DNA of 64,000 nucleotides from Salaquimonas pukyongi (GCF_001953055.1 NZ_CP019044.1:3203001-3267000); one strand, 5' to 3'; shown: positions 1-9,405, numbered from the stretch's first letter. Numbers and translations are program-made. The notes: generated by a model not told the origin, from the letters alone.

Positions 1-266
1 CTGTTCTCCTGATTTGCCGGATCAACTCAGATTTTGGCTGGGTCGGAAAAACTGACTGTGCATAAAGATTCACCGGACAAAATCATTGTCCGTTTCTGAT
101 GTCCGTTTCTGACAGAACGCAAAAGTAGTCTGAATTAAGTCGATCACCTTGCTGGCATCTGCCCTTGAGTTCAGGTGAAATTGCCCCATCTTTCTGACTG
201 GAAACCGCTCTATTGCAGACGGGTTGTGGTTTCCCGTGAGTAACTGCTGTAACCGGAAGCAACATC
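1..266. other. left-edge intergenic stretch, no gene seen
   Basis: All six frames are broken by stops before anything recognisable. No frame carries the tail of a gene entering from the left, and no start codon here opens a leftward gene that reaches the edge. The stretch holds a 13-bp tandem duplication (87-112), a short inverted repeat GGACAA/TTGTCC (75-91), and a GGAAG-type ribosome site just before the ATG at 267. Confidence 0.6.
87..112. repeat. 13-bp perfect tandem duplication
   Basis: The unit TGTCCGTTTCTGA occurs twice without a gap (87-99 and 100-112). The first unit overlaps the right arm of the GGACAA/TTGTCC inverted repeat. It looks like a replication-slippage product or a duplicated regulatory half-site. 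Confidence 0.85.
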
Positions 267-938
267 ATGAAAGCTGGTAATGCAGAATATCTGGCAGTTC
301 TGGATTTTCCGGACGTCATTCCGGTATTTCCACTTGCAGGTGCACTGCTGTTGCCGGGAGGCAACCTGCCGCTGAACATCTTCGAACCGCGATATCTGGC
401 GATGACCGAACATGCACTGGCCACCGACCGGCTCATTGGCATGATTCAACCCGATCCCGCATCCAATCCCGGGGATGCCCGCCCTGCGCTCTGCAAGATG
501 GGTTGCATCGGGCGGCTGACAGCGTTTCAGGAAAGCGGTGATGGACGCTATGCGATCAATCTTACCGGCATCTGCCGCTTCAGTATCGAGAAGGAAGAAC
601 CGCCCCTCAACGGCTTTCGGCAGGTGAGGTTCACCATATCGGAAAGCGACCTCGACTTTGGCGGCGGCGATGAAACGGTGAAACTGGACGATCGCGAGGG
701 ATTGATCGATACGCTGCGCAAATACCTTGCGGCAAACGGCATGGACGCGAACTGGGAAGCCGTCGAGCAAACCGACGACGAAATGCTCGTCACCGCACTT
801 TGCATGATGTCGCCCTATGGCCCTGCCGAAAAGCAGGCGCTTCTGGAAGCAGACGATCTCAACACCCGCGCCGAAACGCTGATCGCGATCACGGAAATTG
901 CCATGGCAAGGGATGGTGGAAGCACGGCCATCCAATAG
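267..938 (+). CDS. LON substrate-binding-domain protein
   Basis: A 223-residue protein that is essentially one LON N-terminal (substrate-binding) domain, without the AAA+ ATPase or Ser-Lys protease parts of Lon. The start of the domain is visible as IPVFPLAGALLLPGG followed by LNIFEPRYLAM, the family signature, near residues 18-47. Stand-alone LON proteins are common in alphaproteobacteria and are thought to bind unfolded or partner proteins; no catalytic activity is expected. The ATG at 267 has GGAAG about 8 nt upstream. A Trm112-like gene follows 61 nt later on the same strand, a pairing often seen in Rhizobiales. The family call is firm, the cellular role is not. Confidence 0.88.
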   Translation: MKAGNAEYLAVLDFPDVIPVFPLAGALLLPGGNLPLNIFEPRYLAMTEHALATDRLIGMIQPDPASNPGDARPALCKMGCIGRLTAFQESGDGRYAINLTGICRFSIEKEEPPLNGFRQVRFTISESDLDFGGGDETVKLDDREGLIDTLRKYLAANGMDANWEAVEQTDDEMLVTALCMMSPYGPAEKQALLEADDLNTRAETLIAITEIAMARDGGSTAIQ

Positions 939-999
939 CCGGCACGCACTGCCTACCAAACCGCTTTCAAATCTCCCGGCAGGCGGGTAATCTGTAACA

Positions 1000-1227
1000 A
1001 TGCCCGATACACCAAAGCCCGACCCTTATCTTCTGACCACGCTGGTCTGTCCGGTATCGGGCGGGATTTTGTCCCTGTCGCGAAAGGGCCATGAACTCGT
1101 TTCGCCGGGCGCACGGATTGCCTATCCCATTCGCGATGGAATCCCCATCATGGTACCTGGCGAAGCAAGGGCGCTCACTGAGGCCGAAATCGCAGGGTTG
1201 GCAAACAAGAAACAGCGCAAAAAGTAA
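1000..1227 (+). CDS. Trm112-like (YcaR/UPF0434 type) small protein
   Basis: A 75-residue protein. The family core is visible as LVCPVSGG (residues 15-22) and [16 protein letters not shown] in the second half. Trm112-fold proteins bind and stabilise methyltransferases or act as small zinc-ribbon-like accessory factors. The usual first Cys pair CPxC reads CPVS here, and Cys17 is the only cysteine in the protein, so classical zinc binding is unlikely. The C-terminus is Lys-rich. It probably shares a transcript with the upstream LON-domain gene. The upstream ribosome site is weak, so the start rests mainly on family length. Confidence 0.82.
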   Translation: MPDTPKPDPYLLTTLVCPVSGGILSLSRKGHELVSPGARIAYPIRDGIPIMVPGEARALTEAEIAGLANKKQRKK

Positions 1228-1228
1228 A

Positions 1229-2551
1229 TCAGATCGGCTCGCCGCGCAGCAGCCTTGGATTGCCCGGCTGGTTGCCTGCGGCCTGGGCAATAAAGACTTT
1301 CTTCAGGCCCGGCATCCGGTCCACCATTCCCAGCCCGACATCGCGCATGATGCGCAATACCGGGTTGTCGTTGGAGAACAGCCGGTTCAGCACATCGGTT
1401 GTCACGCCCATCCGCACCGTGTCGAACCGCCGCCACATCTGATAGCGCTCCAGCACCGACAACAGCCCGATATCAAGGCCTAACCGGTCTGCTTCCACAA
1501 TCGTCTCTGCCAGCGCAGCGGCATCCTTGAAGCCAAGATTAAGCCCCTGCCCGGAAATTGGATGCACCCCATGGGCTGCATCCCCGACCAGCACGAAACG
1601 GTTTTTTACCGTCTCCCGGGCAAGCGTCAGGCCGAGCGGAAAGGCCTTCTTCGGCCCGTCCAGCGAAATTTCCCCCAGCTTGTGGCCAAAACGGCGTTCC
1701 AGTTCCAGTTCGAAGGCAAAATCATCGAGCGCCATCAACCGCTCGGTATCGCGGCTGTTTTCAGTCCACACCAGCGAGGAGCGCTTTCCCTTGAGCGGCA
1801 GAATGGCAAATGGACCGGCAGGCAGAAAATGTTCTTCCGCCCTGCCGTGATGATCGCGTTCGTGGGCAACGGTGGTAACGATGCCAAACTGGTCGTACGG
1901 CCAGTGCACGATCTTGATTCCTGCCATTTCTCTGAGTTTCGAACGCACGCCATCTGCAGCAACGAGAAGCCTGCTTTGCACCACCTCGCCACTGGTCAGC
2001 ATCACCCCCATCGAAGCCTCGCCTTCGCTGAAGGAGGAAACACCGGTTGAATAGCGCAGTTCGACGCCAAGCTCGGCAGCACGCCTGCGCAGCGCACGCA
2101 CCATGGTGCGGTTGGGAACCATATGGGCAAACGGCTCGTCCAGTGCAGCCGGTTTCCGCCCGCCCGCATCATCCCCATTGGCAGCCTTGCCGAAAGTCAG
2201 AAAGACCGGCCTTGCCACGTCGGTAAGTTTTGAATCCGTGACGATCATCTCGTGGATGGGCTGGGCATCGGCCTCGATTTCCCGCCACACGTCCAGCGTC
2301 TTAAGCATCCGGCATGCGGCCGCGGCGATTGCTGATGCCCGCTCATCGCGTTCCAGCGCACTTTCATCGGCAAATTCGGCCACCAATATCCGCATTCGGG
2401 GTGACTGCTCGGCAATCGCCACCGCCACACTGAGACCAACATACCCCCCACCGGCAACGACAATGTCATAGGGCTGACCGGCGGTCTTTTCCCTTTCGGA
2501 TTTTGCCGCGCGGGCGGTGCTTTTGGAGTTCTTGCTATTCATGGCCGTCAT
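1229..2551 (-). CDS. UbiH/UbiF/COQ6-family FAD-dependent hydroxylase
   Basis: A 440-residue flavoprotein monooxygenase. The N-terminal Rossmann dinucleotide-binding motif is VVAGGGYVGLS, near residue 31. The C-terminal FAD-binding signature is GDAAHGVHPISGQGLNLG, typical of ubiquinone-ring hydroxylases. Members hydroxylate the benzoquinone ring during ubiquinone synthesis at the inner membrane; which ring carbon is modified cannot be told from sequence. The first about 25 residues are Ser/Lys/Ala-rich and not conserved in character, and a second ATG lies 9 nt downstream (2542), so the true start may be slightly later. It is divergent from the tesB-like gene, with 80 nt between them. Confidence 0.85.
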   Translation of the reverse strand: MTAMNSKNSKSTARAAKSEREKTAGQPYDIVVAGGGYVGLSVAVAIAEQSPRMRILVAEFADESALERDERASAIAAAACRMLKTLDVWREIEADAQPIHEMIVTDSKLTDVARPVFLTFGKAANGDDAGGRKPAALDEPFAHMVPNRTMVRALRRRAAELGVELRYSTGVSSFSEGEASMGVMLTSGEVVQSRLLVAADGVRSKLREMAGIKIVHWPYDQFGIVTTVAHERDHHGRAEEHFLPAGPFAILPLKGKRSSLVWTENSRDTERLMALDDFAFELELERRFGHKLGEISLDGPKKAFPLGLTLARETVKNRFVLVGDAAHGVHPISGQGLNLGFKDAAALAETIVEADRLGLDIGLLSVLERYQMWRRFDTVRMGVTTDVLNRLFSNDNPVLRIMRDVGLGMVDRMPGLKKVFIAQAAGNQPGNPRLLRGEPI

Positions 2552-2631
2552 GCTACGACAAGCGCCCGTTCAAGTCGATCATGGCGTAGGTTCCATATCG
2601 TCGCACATCTTTTTAAACAGAGGCTTCTGCA

Positions 2632-3513
2632 TTGTCGAAAGCTGTCAAAACCCTCCTGTCCACCCTTGATCTTGAACCCATCGAGGTAAACCTGTTTCGC
2701 GGCATCAGCCCGAAGGTTGGCTGGCAGCGGGTGTTCGGGGGACAAGTAATCGGCCAGGCACTGGTCGCAGCACAAAGAACAGTAAAAGCCGAGCGCAAGG
2801 TACATTCCTTGCACGGCTATTTCATGCGGCCCGGCGATCCGGAAAACCCCATCATTTATGAGGTGGACCGCATTCGCGACGGCGGCAGTTTCACCACCCG
2901 CCGCGTGGTGGCGATCCAGCACGGCCATGCCATCTTTTCCATGTCCGCTTCCTTCCAGATCGAGGAAGGGGGTCTGGAACATGCCATCGACATGCCTGAT
3001 GTTCCCCGGCCCGAACAGCTGGCCAGCGAAAAGGAACTCGCCGAGCAGTTCATCGATCACGCCCCGGAGAATGTCCGCAAATACTGGCAACGCGAACGGC
3101 CGATAGAATTGCGGCCGACCGACCTGACCCACTACATTTCGCGCAAGAAGCTGCCACCGCGCCAGCACGTCTGGTTTCGTGCAACCGGCCCCCTGCCGGA
3201 CAATCCCGCCGTTCAGGCCGCTGTGCTTGCCTATGCTTCCGACATGACCCTGCTGGACACATCGCTGTATGCCCACGGGCGGGCCGTGTTTGACCCCGCA
3301 TTGCAAGTCGCAAGCCTGGATCATGCCATGTGGTTCCACCGTCCCATCAACATGGAGAAATGGCACTTGTACACCCAGGACAGCCCCAATGCCTCCGGGG
3401 CAAGAGGGTTTACCCGCGGCAGCATATACTCCGAAGATGGCGAACTGGTTGCATCTGCTGCCCAGGAAGGGCTGATACGGCTTCGCGACCCCGCGCACAA
3501 AAGCAGCACCTGA
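2632..3513 (+). CDS. tesB: acyl-CoA thioesterase II (TesB type)
   Basis: A 293-residue double-hotdog thioesterase that hydrolyses acyl-CoA to free acid and CoA. The N-terminal hotdog shows VFGGQVIGQAL. In the C-terminal hotdog, ASDMTLLDTSL, ASLDHAMWFHRP and AQEGLIR carry the Asp, Thr/His region and Gln expected for the TesB catalytic network. The start is a TTG at 2632 with AGAGG about 8 nt upstream; no in-frame ATG fits the conserved N-terminus. A CATCACC/GGTGATG inverted repeat (3540-3558) lies just after the stop but lacks a T-run. Confidence 0.9.
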   Translation: MSKAVKTLLSTLDLEPIEVNLFRGISPKVGWQRVFGGQVIGQALVAAQRTVKAERKVHSLHGYFMRPGDPENPIIYEVDRIRDGGSFTTRRVVAIQHGHAIFSMSASFQIEEGGLEHAIDMPDVPRPEQLASEKELAEQFIDHAPENVRKYWQRERPIELRPTDLTHYISRKKLPPRQHVWFRATGPLPDNPAVQAAVLAYASDMTLLDTSLYAHGRAVFDPALQVASLDHAMWFHRPINMEKWHLYTQDSPNASGARGFTRGSIYSEDGELVASAAQEGLIRLRDPAHKSST

Positions 3514-3640
3514 CCGTCATTGCCATGTGCTTAATATTTCATCACCTCCCCGGTGATGCACAATGTTTAGGCTGATTTTTCTGCGCTGCGGCATAGCTAA
3601 TACCGATAGAAGAATAATTACCAAATAATTTCAAGGTGTT

Positions 3641-3674
3641 GCCAGTTTTTTCGCAAACTGGCACGGCGCTTGAT
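3641..3674 (+). promoter_or_regulatory. sigma-54-type promoter of glnK-amtB with overlapping inverted repeat
   Basis: TGGCACGGCGCTTGAT at 3659-3674 matches the -24/-12 consensus TGGCACG-N4-TTGCW with correct spacing. The one key deviation is A for C in the -12 GC. A perfect 8-bp inverted repeat (GCCAGTTT at 3641-3648, AAACTGGC at 3655-3662) overlaps the -24 element. It sits about 100 nt upstream of glnK, where NtrC-dependent promoters of glnK-amtB operons are expected. I do not see a convincing pair of NtrC boxes. Confidence 0.6.
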
Positions 3675-3767
3675 TCCATTTACCCGTTCACGCCTGTGAC
3701 CTTTGGCTCACAGGGCAGACAAACCAAGCGAGCCGGCCATCGCGCAGGCTCCTGCATGAATGGGTGA

Positions 3768-4109
<342 letters not shown>

Positions 4110-4145
4110 GCGCCGCGGTTGATGGACAAACGAAGGAATTGAATC

Positions 4146-5531
4146 ATGCGATTGAAACCCACCATTTTTCCCGCAGGCGCAACCCCGCTGCCAAAAGGGC
4201 AATATCGGGGTCTGCTGCTTGCCGGCCTAACCACATTCCTGTTGCTGGCTCCAGGCGCATCAGCCCAGGAAACCACCGCTCCCGCACCTGCGATGGCAGC
4301 TGATACCGCCTACATCTTCAACACCCTGCTGTTTCTGATCGGCGGCTTTCTCGTCATGTGGATGGCGGCGGGTTTTGCCATGCTGGAAGCGGGGCTGGTG
4401 CGCTCCAAGAACGTTTCCATGCAATGCGCCAAAAACATCGCGCTCTATTCGATAGCCGGCCTTATGTATTGGCTGATCGGTTACAACCTCATGTATACCG
4501 GCGTGGACGGTGGATACATGGGATCCTTCTCGCTGATCTATGATCTCGATCCCGTTGGCCTTAAAGACGCCGACCCGGCAGCGCTGCTAGACACCGGCTA
4601 TTCAACGGCATCCGACTGGTTCTTCCAGATGGTCTTTGTCGCAACAGCGGCCTCCATCGTATCGGGAACCCTCGCCGAACGCATCAAATTATGGCCGTTC
4701 CTCGCATTCGTGGTCTTGCTGACGGGCTTCATCTATCCGATCGCCGGCTCCTGGCAGTGGGGTGGCGGCTGGTTGTCCGAAATGGGTTTCTCCGATTTTG
4801 CCGGTTCAACCCTAGTTCACTCGGTCGGCGGCTGGGCAGCGCTCACCGGTGCCATCATCCTCGGCGCGCGTAATGGCAAATATCAGGGCGGGCGAGTCAC
4901 CCCGATGCCGGGCTCTTCCATCCCCCTTGCCACGCTTGGCACGTTCATCCTCTGGCTTGGCTGGTTCGGCTTCAACGGCGCTTCCCAGCTTGCCATGGGT
5001 ACGATCAGCGATGTTTCGGACGTGTCCCGCATCTTCGTGAATACCAACATGGCAGCCGCGGCAGGTGTGGTCGTTACCATGGTCCTGTTACAGCTCATCT
5101 ACAAGCGGGTTGATGTCACCATGACGCTCAACGGCGCGCTTGCCGGCCTGGTGGCGATAACCGCTGAACCGCTTGCCCCAAGCGTGTTGCAGGCCGTGTT
5201 CATCGGCGGCGTTGGCGGCGTCATCGTTGTGTTGACGGTGCCGCTGCTCGACAGGCTGCAAATCGACGATGTGGTGGGTGCCATTCCGGTCCACCTGATT
5301 GCCGGCATCTGGGGAACGCTGATCGTGCCGCTCTCCAATTCGGAAACCTCCTATGGTGTTCAGCTTGTCGGCATCCTTGCCTATGGCGCCTTCACCGTTG
5401 TTGCTTCCGCAATCATCTGGCTGGCGCTCAGGGCCATTGTCGGCATCCGGGTATCGGAGGAAGAAGAGATGATCGGCCTCGACAAGGCGGAGATCGGTGT
5501 TGAAGCCTATCCCGAATTCGCCATCAACTAG
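4146..5531 (+). CDS. amtB: ammonium transporter AmtB
   Basis: A 461-residue inner-membrane ammonium channel of the Amt/Mep/Rh family. The N-terminus is a cleavable signal peptide ending at about ASA-QE (residues 38-42), as in other Amt proteins with 11 membrane helices. Pore landmarks are FAMLEAGLVRSKN in the first helix region and the twin histidines His225 (LVHSVGGWAAL) and His383 (PVHLIAGIWG). It is co-transcribed with glnK, the standard nitrogen-limitation module, and is followed by two hairpins, the second a clear terminator. Confidence 0.96.
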   Translation: MRLKPTIFPAGATPLPKGQYRGLLLAGLTTFLLLAPGASAQETTAPAPAMAADTAYIFNTLLFLIGGFLVMWMAAGFAMLEAGLVRSKNVSMQCAKNIALYSIAGLMYWLIGYNLMYTGVDGGYMGSFSLIYDLDPVGLKDADPAALLDTGYSTASDWFFQMVFVATAASIVSGTLAERIKLWPFLAFVVLLTGFIYPIAGSWQWGGGWLSEMGFSDFAGSTLVHSVGGWAALTGAIILGARNGKYQGGRVTPMPGSSIPLATLGTFILWLGWFGFNGASQLAMGTISDVSDVSRIFVNTNMAAAAGVVVTMVLLQLIYKRVDVTMTLNGALAGLVAITAEPLAPSVLQAVFIGGVGGVIVVLTVPLLDRLQIDDVVGAIPVHLIAGIWGTLIVPLSNSETSYGVQLVGILAYGAFTVVASAIIWLALRAIVGIRVSEEEEMIGLDKAEIGVEAYPEFAIN

Positions 5532-5546
5532 AAGCCGGCCGGCCGG

Positions 5547-5566
5547 CCGGGGATTTACATCCCCGG
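5547..5566. repeat. perfect 8-bp inverted repeat after amtB
   Basis: CCGGGGAT (5547-5554), a 4-nt loop, then ATCCCCGG (5559-5566). It directly follows the GC-only tract 5534-5550 and is not followed by a T-run. It could act as an mRNA 3'-end stabiliser ahead of the true terminator. Confidence 0.7.
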
Positions 5567-5590
5567 GCTCAGCCTGTCCTGCAAACATGA

Positions 5591-5618
5591 ACGGGGACCT
5601 TTCGGGGTCCCCGTTTTT
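5591..5618 (+). terminator. rho-independent terminator of glnK-amtB
   Basis: ACGGGGACC (5591-5599) pairs with GGTCCCCGT (5606-5614) over a 6-nt loop, followed by TTTTT and then CTTT. This is a strong intrinsic terminator 60 nt after the amtB stop. Confidence 0.92.
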
Positions 5619-5649
5619 CTTTCATTTTCCCGCTCCCGGTTACCCATGG

Positions 5650-5664
5650 TTAACAGGTGATTAA
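5650..5664. promoter_or_regulatory. CtrA-type binding site upstream of ftsK
   Basis: TTAACAGGTGATTAA is a perfect TTAA-N7-TTAA box and is followed by C, as in the full CtrA consensus TTAA-N7-TTAAC. It is about 177 nt upstream of the chosen ftsK start and downstream of the amtB terminator, so it belongs to ftsK. CtrA is the master cell-cycle response regulator of alphaproteobacteria and controls division genes. Confidence 0.6.
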
Positions 5665-5829
5665 CCTTCCCCCGCTAGGCTTCGGATTATTGGCCGCAAT
5701 GCCTCCTGCAGGCATGTCAGCGGCCTCGGCGGATCGGGTTTGCGGGCGGCGCCGGAAAACCGAACGCACCAACACAACAGGACGGAAAAGTCATTTCAGC
5801 ACCTTGACGCCAAAAAGGTGAAATGACCC

Positions 5830-5834
5830 AGGAG
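5830..5834 (+). promoter_or_regulatory. ribosome-binding site deciding the ftsK start
   Basis: AGGAG with a 6-nt spacer before the ATG at 5841. The upstream in-frame ATG at 5823 has only AGGTG two nt before it, too close for initiation, so 5841 is preferred. Confidence 0.7.
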
Positions 5835-5840
5835 CGCACC

Positions 5841-8534
5841 ATGCGAACAGCCGGCACGGCCAGTCACGCAGACTTCTCTTCAGACAATGTGGAGTTGGGT
5901 GAAACCTATTCCAGCCGTTTTTCCGGGCAGATCGGTGTAATACTGGGACTGGCGGTTCTGATTGCCGTTGCCATCGCCTTTGCCAGCCTGGCAACCTGGT
6001 CGGTTGACGATCCAAGCCTTTCAAGTGCCAACGGCCGTGAAGTGCAGAATGCGGGCGGCGCATGGGGCGCCGTATTTGCCGATCTTGCCCTTCAGTTTTT
6101 CGGCCTCGCCGCCCTTGTTCTCATCGTTCCACCGGCGGTCTGGGGCTGGCTCAAGCTGATACAAAAACCCATCGGCGCATTCCGCCGCCGCGCAGCGGCA
6201 TGGCCCGCCGCCGTTCTTGCCAGCACGGCTGCGCTTGCCTGCCTGCAGCGTCCGGAAAGCTGGCCGCTTCCCTCAGGTCTTGGCGGCCTTGCCGGCGACA
6301 TCATCCTGAAGCTTCCCGCCATGATGTTTGGCGGCTATCCATCGGGTATTACCGCAGCAATGCTGTTTGTCGTGCTGACGGTGCCCGCAACGATGCTCGC
6401 CCTGTATGCCTCCGGTCTGCTGATGCGCAACAACCGTAACAAGTCGCTCACCGTTGATTCGGAAACCGGCGAAGTATTTGAGGAGGAAGAGACCTCCGGC
6501 TGGCTCCTCGGTGCGCTGGCTCATTTCTGGCTCGTGGCTCGCAGCGTGCTGCAACGCCGCCGCAAACATTCCCGTATCCCGTCTTCACATCACCCCCATG
6601 ATCAGGGGTCAGACGAAATTCCGGAGCAGCCATCTGCGCATTCGCAGACCGGTCGTACACCAGGAATTGCCGGCCGCATCGGTGCGATGTGGACCAAGCT
6701 GACGGCGCCGCCTGATGACGGGCTGGAGGAGTTCCATCAGGATATTCGCAGCGAGCCGGAATTTTCTTCCGGTACCGATATACCCGGCGCTCAGGACGAT
6801 CCATCGTTTATCACCGCACCCCGGACGGCACCCGGTTATGGCGAAACCGTCTACAACCCGAACACCGAAGACGGCGGTGCCGCAGATCAGTGGGCCGAGC
6901 AAACCCCGCCGGTCTCGGACCCCGCACAGCCTTCCGGCAGGGTTTCTGACCCCGCCCCCAAACCCGCACAGGGCACCAGGGTAATCCGGGAGGCGCAGCA
7001 ATCTCTTAAGCTGACCGAAAGTTTCGAACTGCCGCAGCTTTCCTTTCTGGGCGAGGCCAAAAACCTGGTGCAGGATGCCTCCCTTTCGGCTGAAGCGCTG
7101 GAAGCCAATGCACGTCTCCTTGAAGGAGTATTGGAGGACTTTGGTGTCAAGGGCGAGATTATCAATGTCCGTCCCGGTCCTGTGGTAACCCTGTACGAAC
7201 TCGAGCCCGCCCCCGGCATCAAGTCTTCCCGCGTTATTGGCCTTGCCGATGATATCGCACGCTCAATGAGTGCCATTGCATGCCGTGTTGCCGTTGTCCC
7301 TGGCCGCAACGCCATCGGCATTGAACTGCCCAACCAGCGGCGTGAAACCGTCTATCTGCGTGAAACCCTCACCGCAAAGGACTACGAGCAGACCAAACAG
7401 AAACTTGCCCTGGTACTCGGCAAGACCATTGGCGGTGAACCGGTCATCGCCGACCTTGCCAAGATGCCCCACCTTCTCGTCGCCGGGACCACCGGCTCGG
7501 GCAAGTCGGTTGCCATCAACACGATGATCCTTTCGATCCTGTACCGCCTGACACCCGAGCAGGTGAAGCTGATCATGATCGATCCCAAAATGCTGGAACT
7601 GTCGATCTATGACGGCATTCCCCATCTTCTGACGCCGGTGGTGACCGATCCCAAAAAAGCGGTTGTCGCGCTGAAATGGACCGTCCGCGAGATGGAAGAG
7701 CGCTACAAGAAAATGTCAAAGCTGGGCGTGCGCAACATTGACGGATTCAACCAGCGCCTCGAACAGGCGCGCAAAAAGGGCGAAACCCTGACCCGCACCG
7801 TACAGACCGGCTATGACCGCGAATCTGGCGAAGCGATATTCGAGACCGAGGAACTCGATCTCCAGCCCATGCCCTACATCGTGGTCATCATCGATGAGAT
7901 GGCCGACCTGATGATGGTCGCCGGCAAGGACATTGAAGGCGCCATTCAAAGGCTGGCGCAAATGGCCCGCGCCGCCGGCATTCACGTCATCATGGCAACC
8001 CAGCGCCCGTCCGTCGATGTGATCACCGGAACCATCAAGGCGAATTTCCCAACCCGCATTTCCTTCCAGGTCACCTCGAAAATCGATTCCCGCACCATTC
8101 TGGGCGAGCAGGGCGCCGAACAGCTGCTTGGCATGGGCGACATGCTTTATATGGCGGGTGGCGGGCGCATTCAGCGCGTTCATGGCCCCTTTGTAGCCGA
8201 TGACGAGGTGGAAAAGGTCGTCAGCCATCTCAAGACCCAGGGTGTGCCACAATATCTTGATGCGGTAACCGAGGAAGAAGAGGAAGGCGAAGCCAGCGCT
8301 GCAGGCGGCGAGGGCGATCCTCTGGCAGCTTCCAACGATATCTACGACCAGGCGGTTGCCGTGGTCCTGCGTGACCGCAAGGTCTCCACCAGTTACATCC
8401 AGCGCCGGCTGGGGATTGGCTACAACCGGGCTGCCAGCCTGATTGAGCGCATGGAACAGGAAGGACTGATCGGTCCTGCCAACCACGCCGGCAAACGGGA
8501 AATCCTCGTCCCCGGCGAAGATGAGACGATTTAG
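5841..8534 (+). CDS. ftsK: DNA translocase FtsK
   Basis: An 897-residue septal DNA pump that couples division to chromosome-dimer resolution at dif. About four N-terminal membrane helices (residues about 30-195) anchor it at the septum. A Pro/Ser/acidic linker spans about 200-390. The motor carries Walker A GTTGSGKS (near residue 550) and Walker [12 protein letters not shown]. The C-terminal gamma winged helix that reads KOPS/XerD signals is visible as [18 protein letters not shown]. The start at 5841 is chosen for its AGGAG site; 5823 would add six residues. A CtrA-type box upstream suggests cell-cycle control. Confidence 0.96.
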   Translation: MRTAGTASHADFSSDNVELGETYSSRFSGQIGVILGLAVLIAVAIAFASLATWSVDDPSLSSANGREVQNAGGAWGAVFADLALQFFGLAALVLIVPPAVWGWLKLIQKPIGAFRRRAAAWPAAVLASTAALACLQRPESWPLPSGLGGLAGDIILKLPAMMFGGYPSGITAAMLFVVLTVPATMLALYASGLLMRNNRNKSLTVDSETGEVFEEEETSGWLLGALAHFWLVARSVLQRRRKHSRIPSSHHPHDQGSDEIPEQPSAHSQTGRTPGIAGRIGAMWTKLTAPPDDGLEEFHQDIRSEPEFSSGTDIPGAQDDPSFITAPRTAPGYGETVYNPNTEDGGAADQWAEQTPPVSDPAQPSGRVSDPAPKPAQGTRVIREAQQSLKLTESFELPQLSFLGEAKNLVQDASLSAEALEANARLLEGVLEDFGVKGEIINVRPGPVVTLYELEPAPGIKSSRVIGLADDIARSMSAIACRVAVVPGRNAIGIELPNQRRETVYLRETLTAKDYEQTKQKLALVLGKTIGGEPVIADLAKMPHLLVAGTTGSGKSVAINTMILSILYRLTPEQVKLIMIDPKMLELSIYDGIPHLLTPVVTDPKKAVVALKWTVREMEERYKKMSKLGVRNIDGFNQRLEQARKKGETLTRTVQTGYDRESGEAIFETEELDLQPMPYIVVIIDEMADLMMVAGKDIEGAIQRLAQMARAAGIHVIMATQRPSVDVITGTIKANFPTRISFQVTSKIDSRTILGEQGAEQLLGMGDMLYMAGGGRIQRVHGPFVADDEVEKVVSHLKTQGVPQYLDAVTEEEEEGEASAAGGEGDPLAASNDIYDQAVAVVLRDRKVSTSYIQRRLGIGYNRAASLIERMEQEGLIGPANHAGKREILVPGEDETI

Positions 8535-8634
8535 GCCGGGCGTCATGCCTTGATTTGGCCCAATCAGGGGCGACACGTTCGCCCGGCAAATGATCTCAAC
8601 TGCGGGCAACACCAAGGCTCGCCGGAGTGCAAGA

Positions 8635-9273
8635 ATGATCAAGACCCCGCTGTCAGCTTCCACAACCGTTTCGGCAATGTCCCGGATCATCGTTGCTGCG
8701 ATGCTGTTTGTCCTGTCCGCCGTTCAAGGCGCCGCAGACATTCGCGCCGATACCCTGCAGGCGCTGCGCGAACACTATGCCAGGGTTCCCACAATGAAGG
8801 GTGAATTTCTGCAGTTCGGCCCGAAAGGCGAGCAGAGCAGCGGTACTTTCGCCATCAAGCGCCCCGGCAAGGTCCGCTTTGACTATGAGGCTCCATCTCC
8901 GATCGAGGTGGTCTCCAACGGGCTTGCGGTAATGGTGATCAACAACAAGCTGAAAACGTTTGATTCCTATCCTCTAAAGAACACACCGCTAAAGCTGCTG
9001 CTCGACGATCAGCTCAACATTGGTGACAAGGCCATTCTGGATGTTCAGGTCAATGGCGAGCTGACCACGGTTGTTCTGGGCGACAAGCAGATTTTCGGCG
9101 ATTCTATCATCACGCTGCAATTTGAATCGGAGACCTTTGAACTTCGCCAGTGGACCATCAAGGATGCCCAGGGCAAGGAAACCTCGGTCTCGGTGTTCAA
9201 CGTCGAGAACAATGTGAAACTGTCGAACCGGATGTTTCAGATCAACAAGGCAAAGTACAAGCGCAAGAACTGA
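8635..9273 (+). CDS. LolA-like outer-membrane lipoprotein carrier
   Basis: A 212-residue exported protein of the LolA family, the periplasmic shuttle that takes lipoproteins from LolCDE to the outer membrane. After a short N-terminal extension there is a signal sequence (MSRIIVAAMLFVLSAVQGAAD, about residues 15-35). The mature part begins LREHYARVPTMKGEFLQ and includes GKVRFDYEAPSPIEVVSNG, both typical of LolA. The ATG at 8635 is chosen because GGAG lies 7 nt upstream; the ATG at 8590 lacks a site, and 8677 would leave only the signal peptide. A terminator follows at 9317-9345. Confidence 0.85.
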   Translation: MIKTPLSASTTVSAMSRIIVAAMLFVLSAVQGAADIRADTLQALREHYARVPTMKGEFLQFGPKGEQSSGTFAIKRPGKVRFDYEAPSPIEVVSNGLAVMVINNKLKTFDSYPLKNTPLKLLLDDQLNIGDKAILDVQVNGELTTVVLGDKQIFGDSIITLQFESETFELRQWTIKDAQGKETSVSVFNVENNVKLSNRMFQINKAKYKRKN

Positions 9274-9316
9274 ACCCGGCTTGCGGGCTTGAAGGCCTGT
9301 TCCAAAATTCGGTAAA

Positions 9317-9345
9317 AGCCGGGGAAATGTCACCCGGCTTTTTTC
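9317..9345 (+). terminator. rho-independent terminator after the lolA-like gene
   Basis: AAGCCGGG (9317-9324) pairs with CCCGGCTT (9334-9341) over a 9-nt loop, ending in a run of six T. It separates the lolA-like gene from xthA. Confidence 0.9.
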
Positions 9346-9405
9346 TTTGTCTTGAACCGCCCGCCACAAAACGCCAGATTGCGGCTCCCGTAAATGGAGT
9401 TTTCC

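Larger units (their letters stand above)
5532..5840. other. amtB-ftsK intergenic region
   Basis: 309 nt without a gene. In order it holds a (GGCC)n-like tract (5534-5550), a hairpin CCGGGGAT/ATCCCCGG (5547-5566), a rho-independent terminator (5591-5618), a CtrA-type site (5650-5664) and the strong ftsK ribosome site (5830-5834). The first half belongs to the end of amtB and the second half to ftsK control. Confidence 0.75.

Noticed and set aside
210-959. 249-codon minus-strand frame opposite the LON-domain gene
   Set aside because: The LON-domain frame shows clear family motifs and a ribosome site; this is its mirror.
3540-3558. CATCACC/GGTGATG inverted repeat as terminator of tesB
   Set aside because: The stem is short and there is no T-run after it; an operator is as likely, so it was not called.
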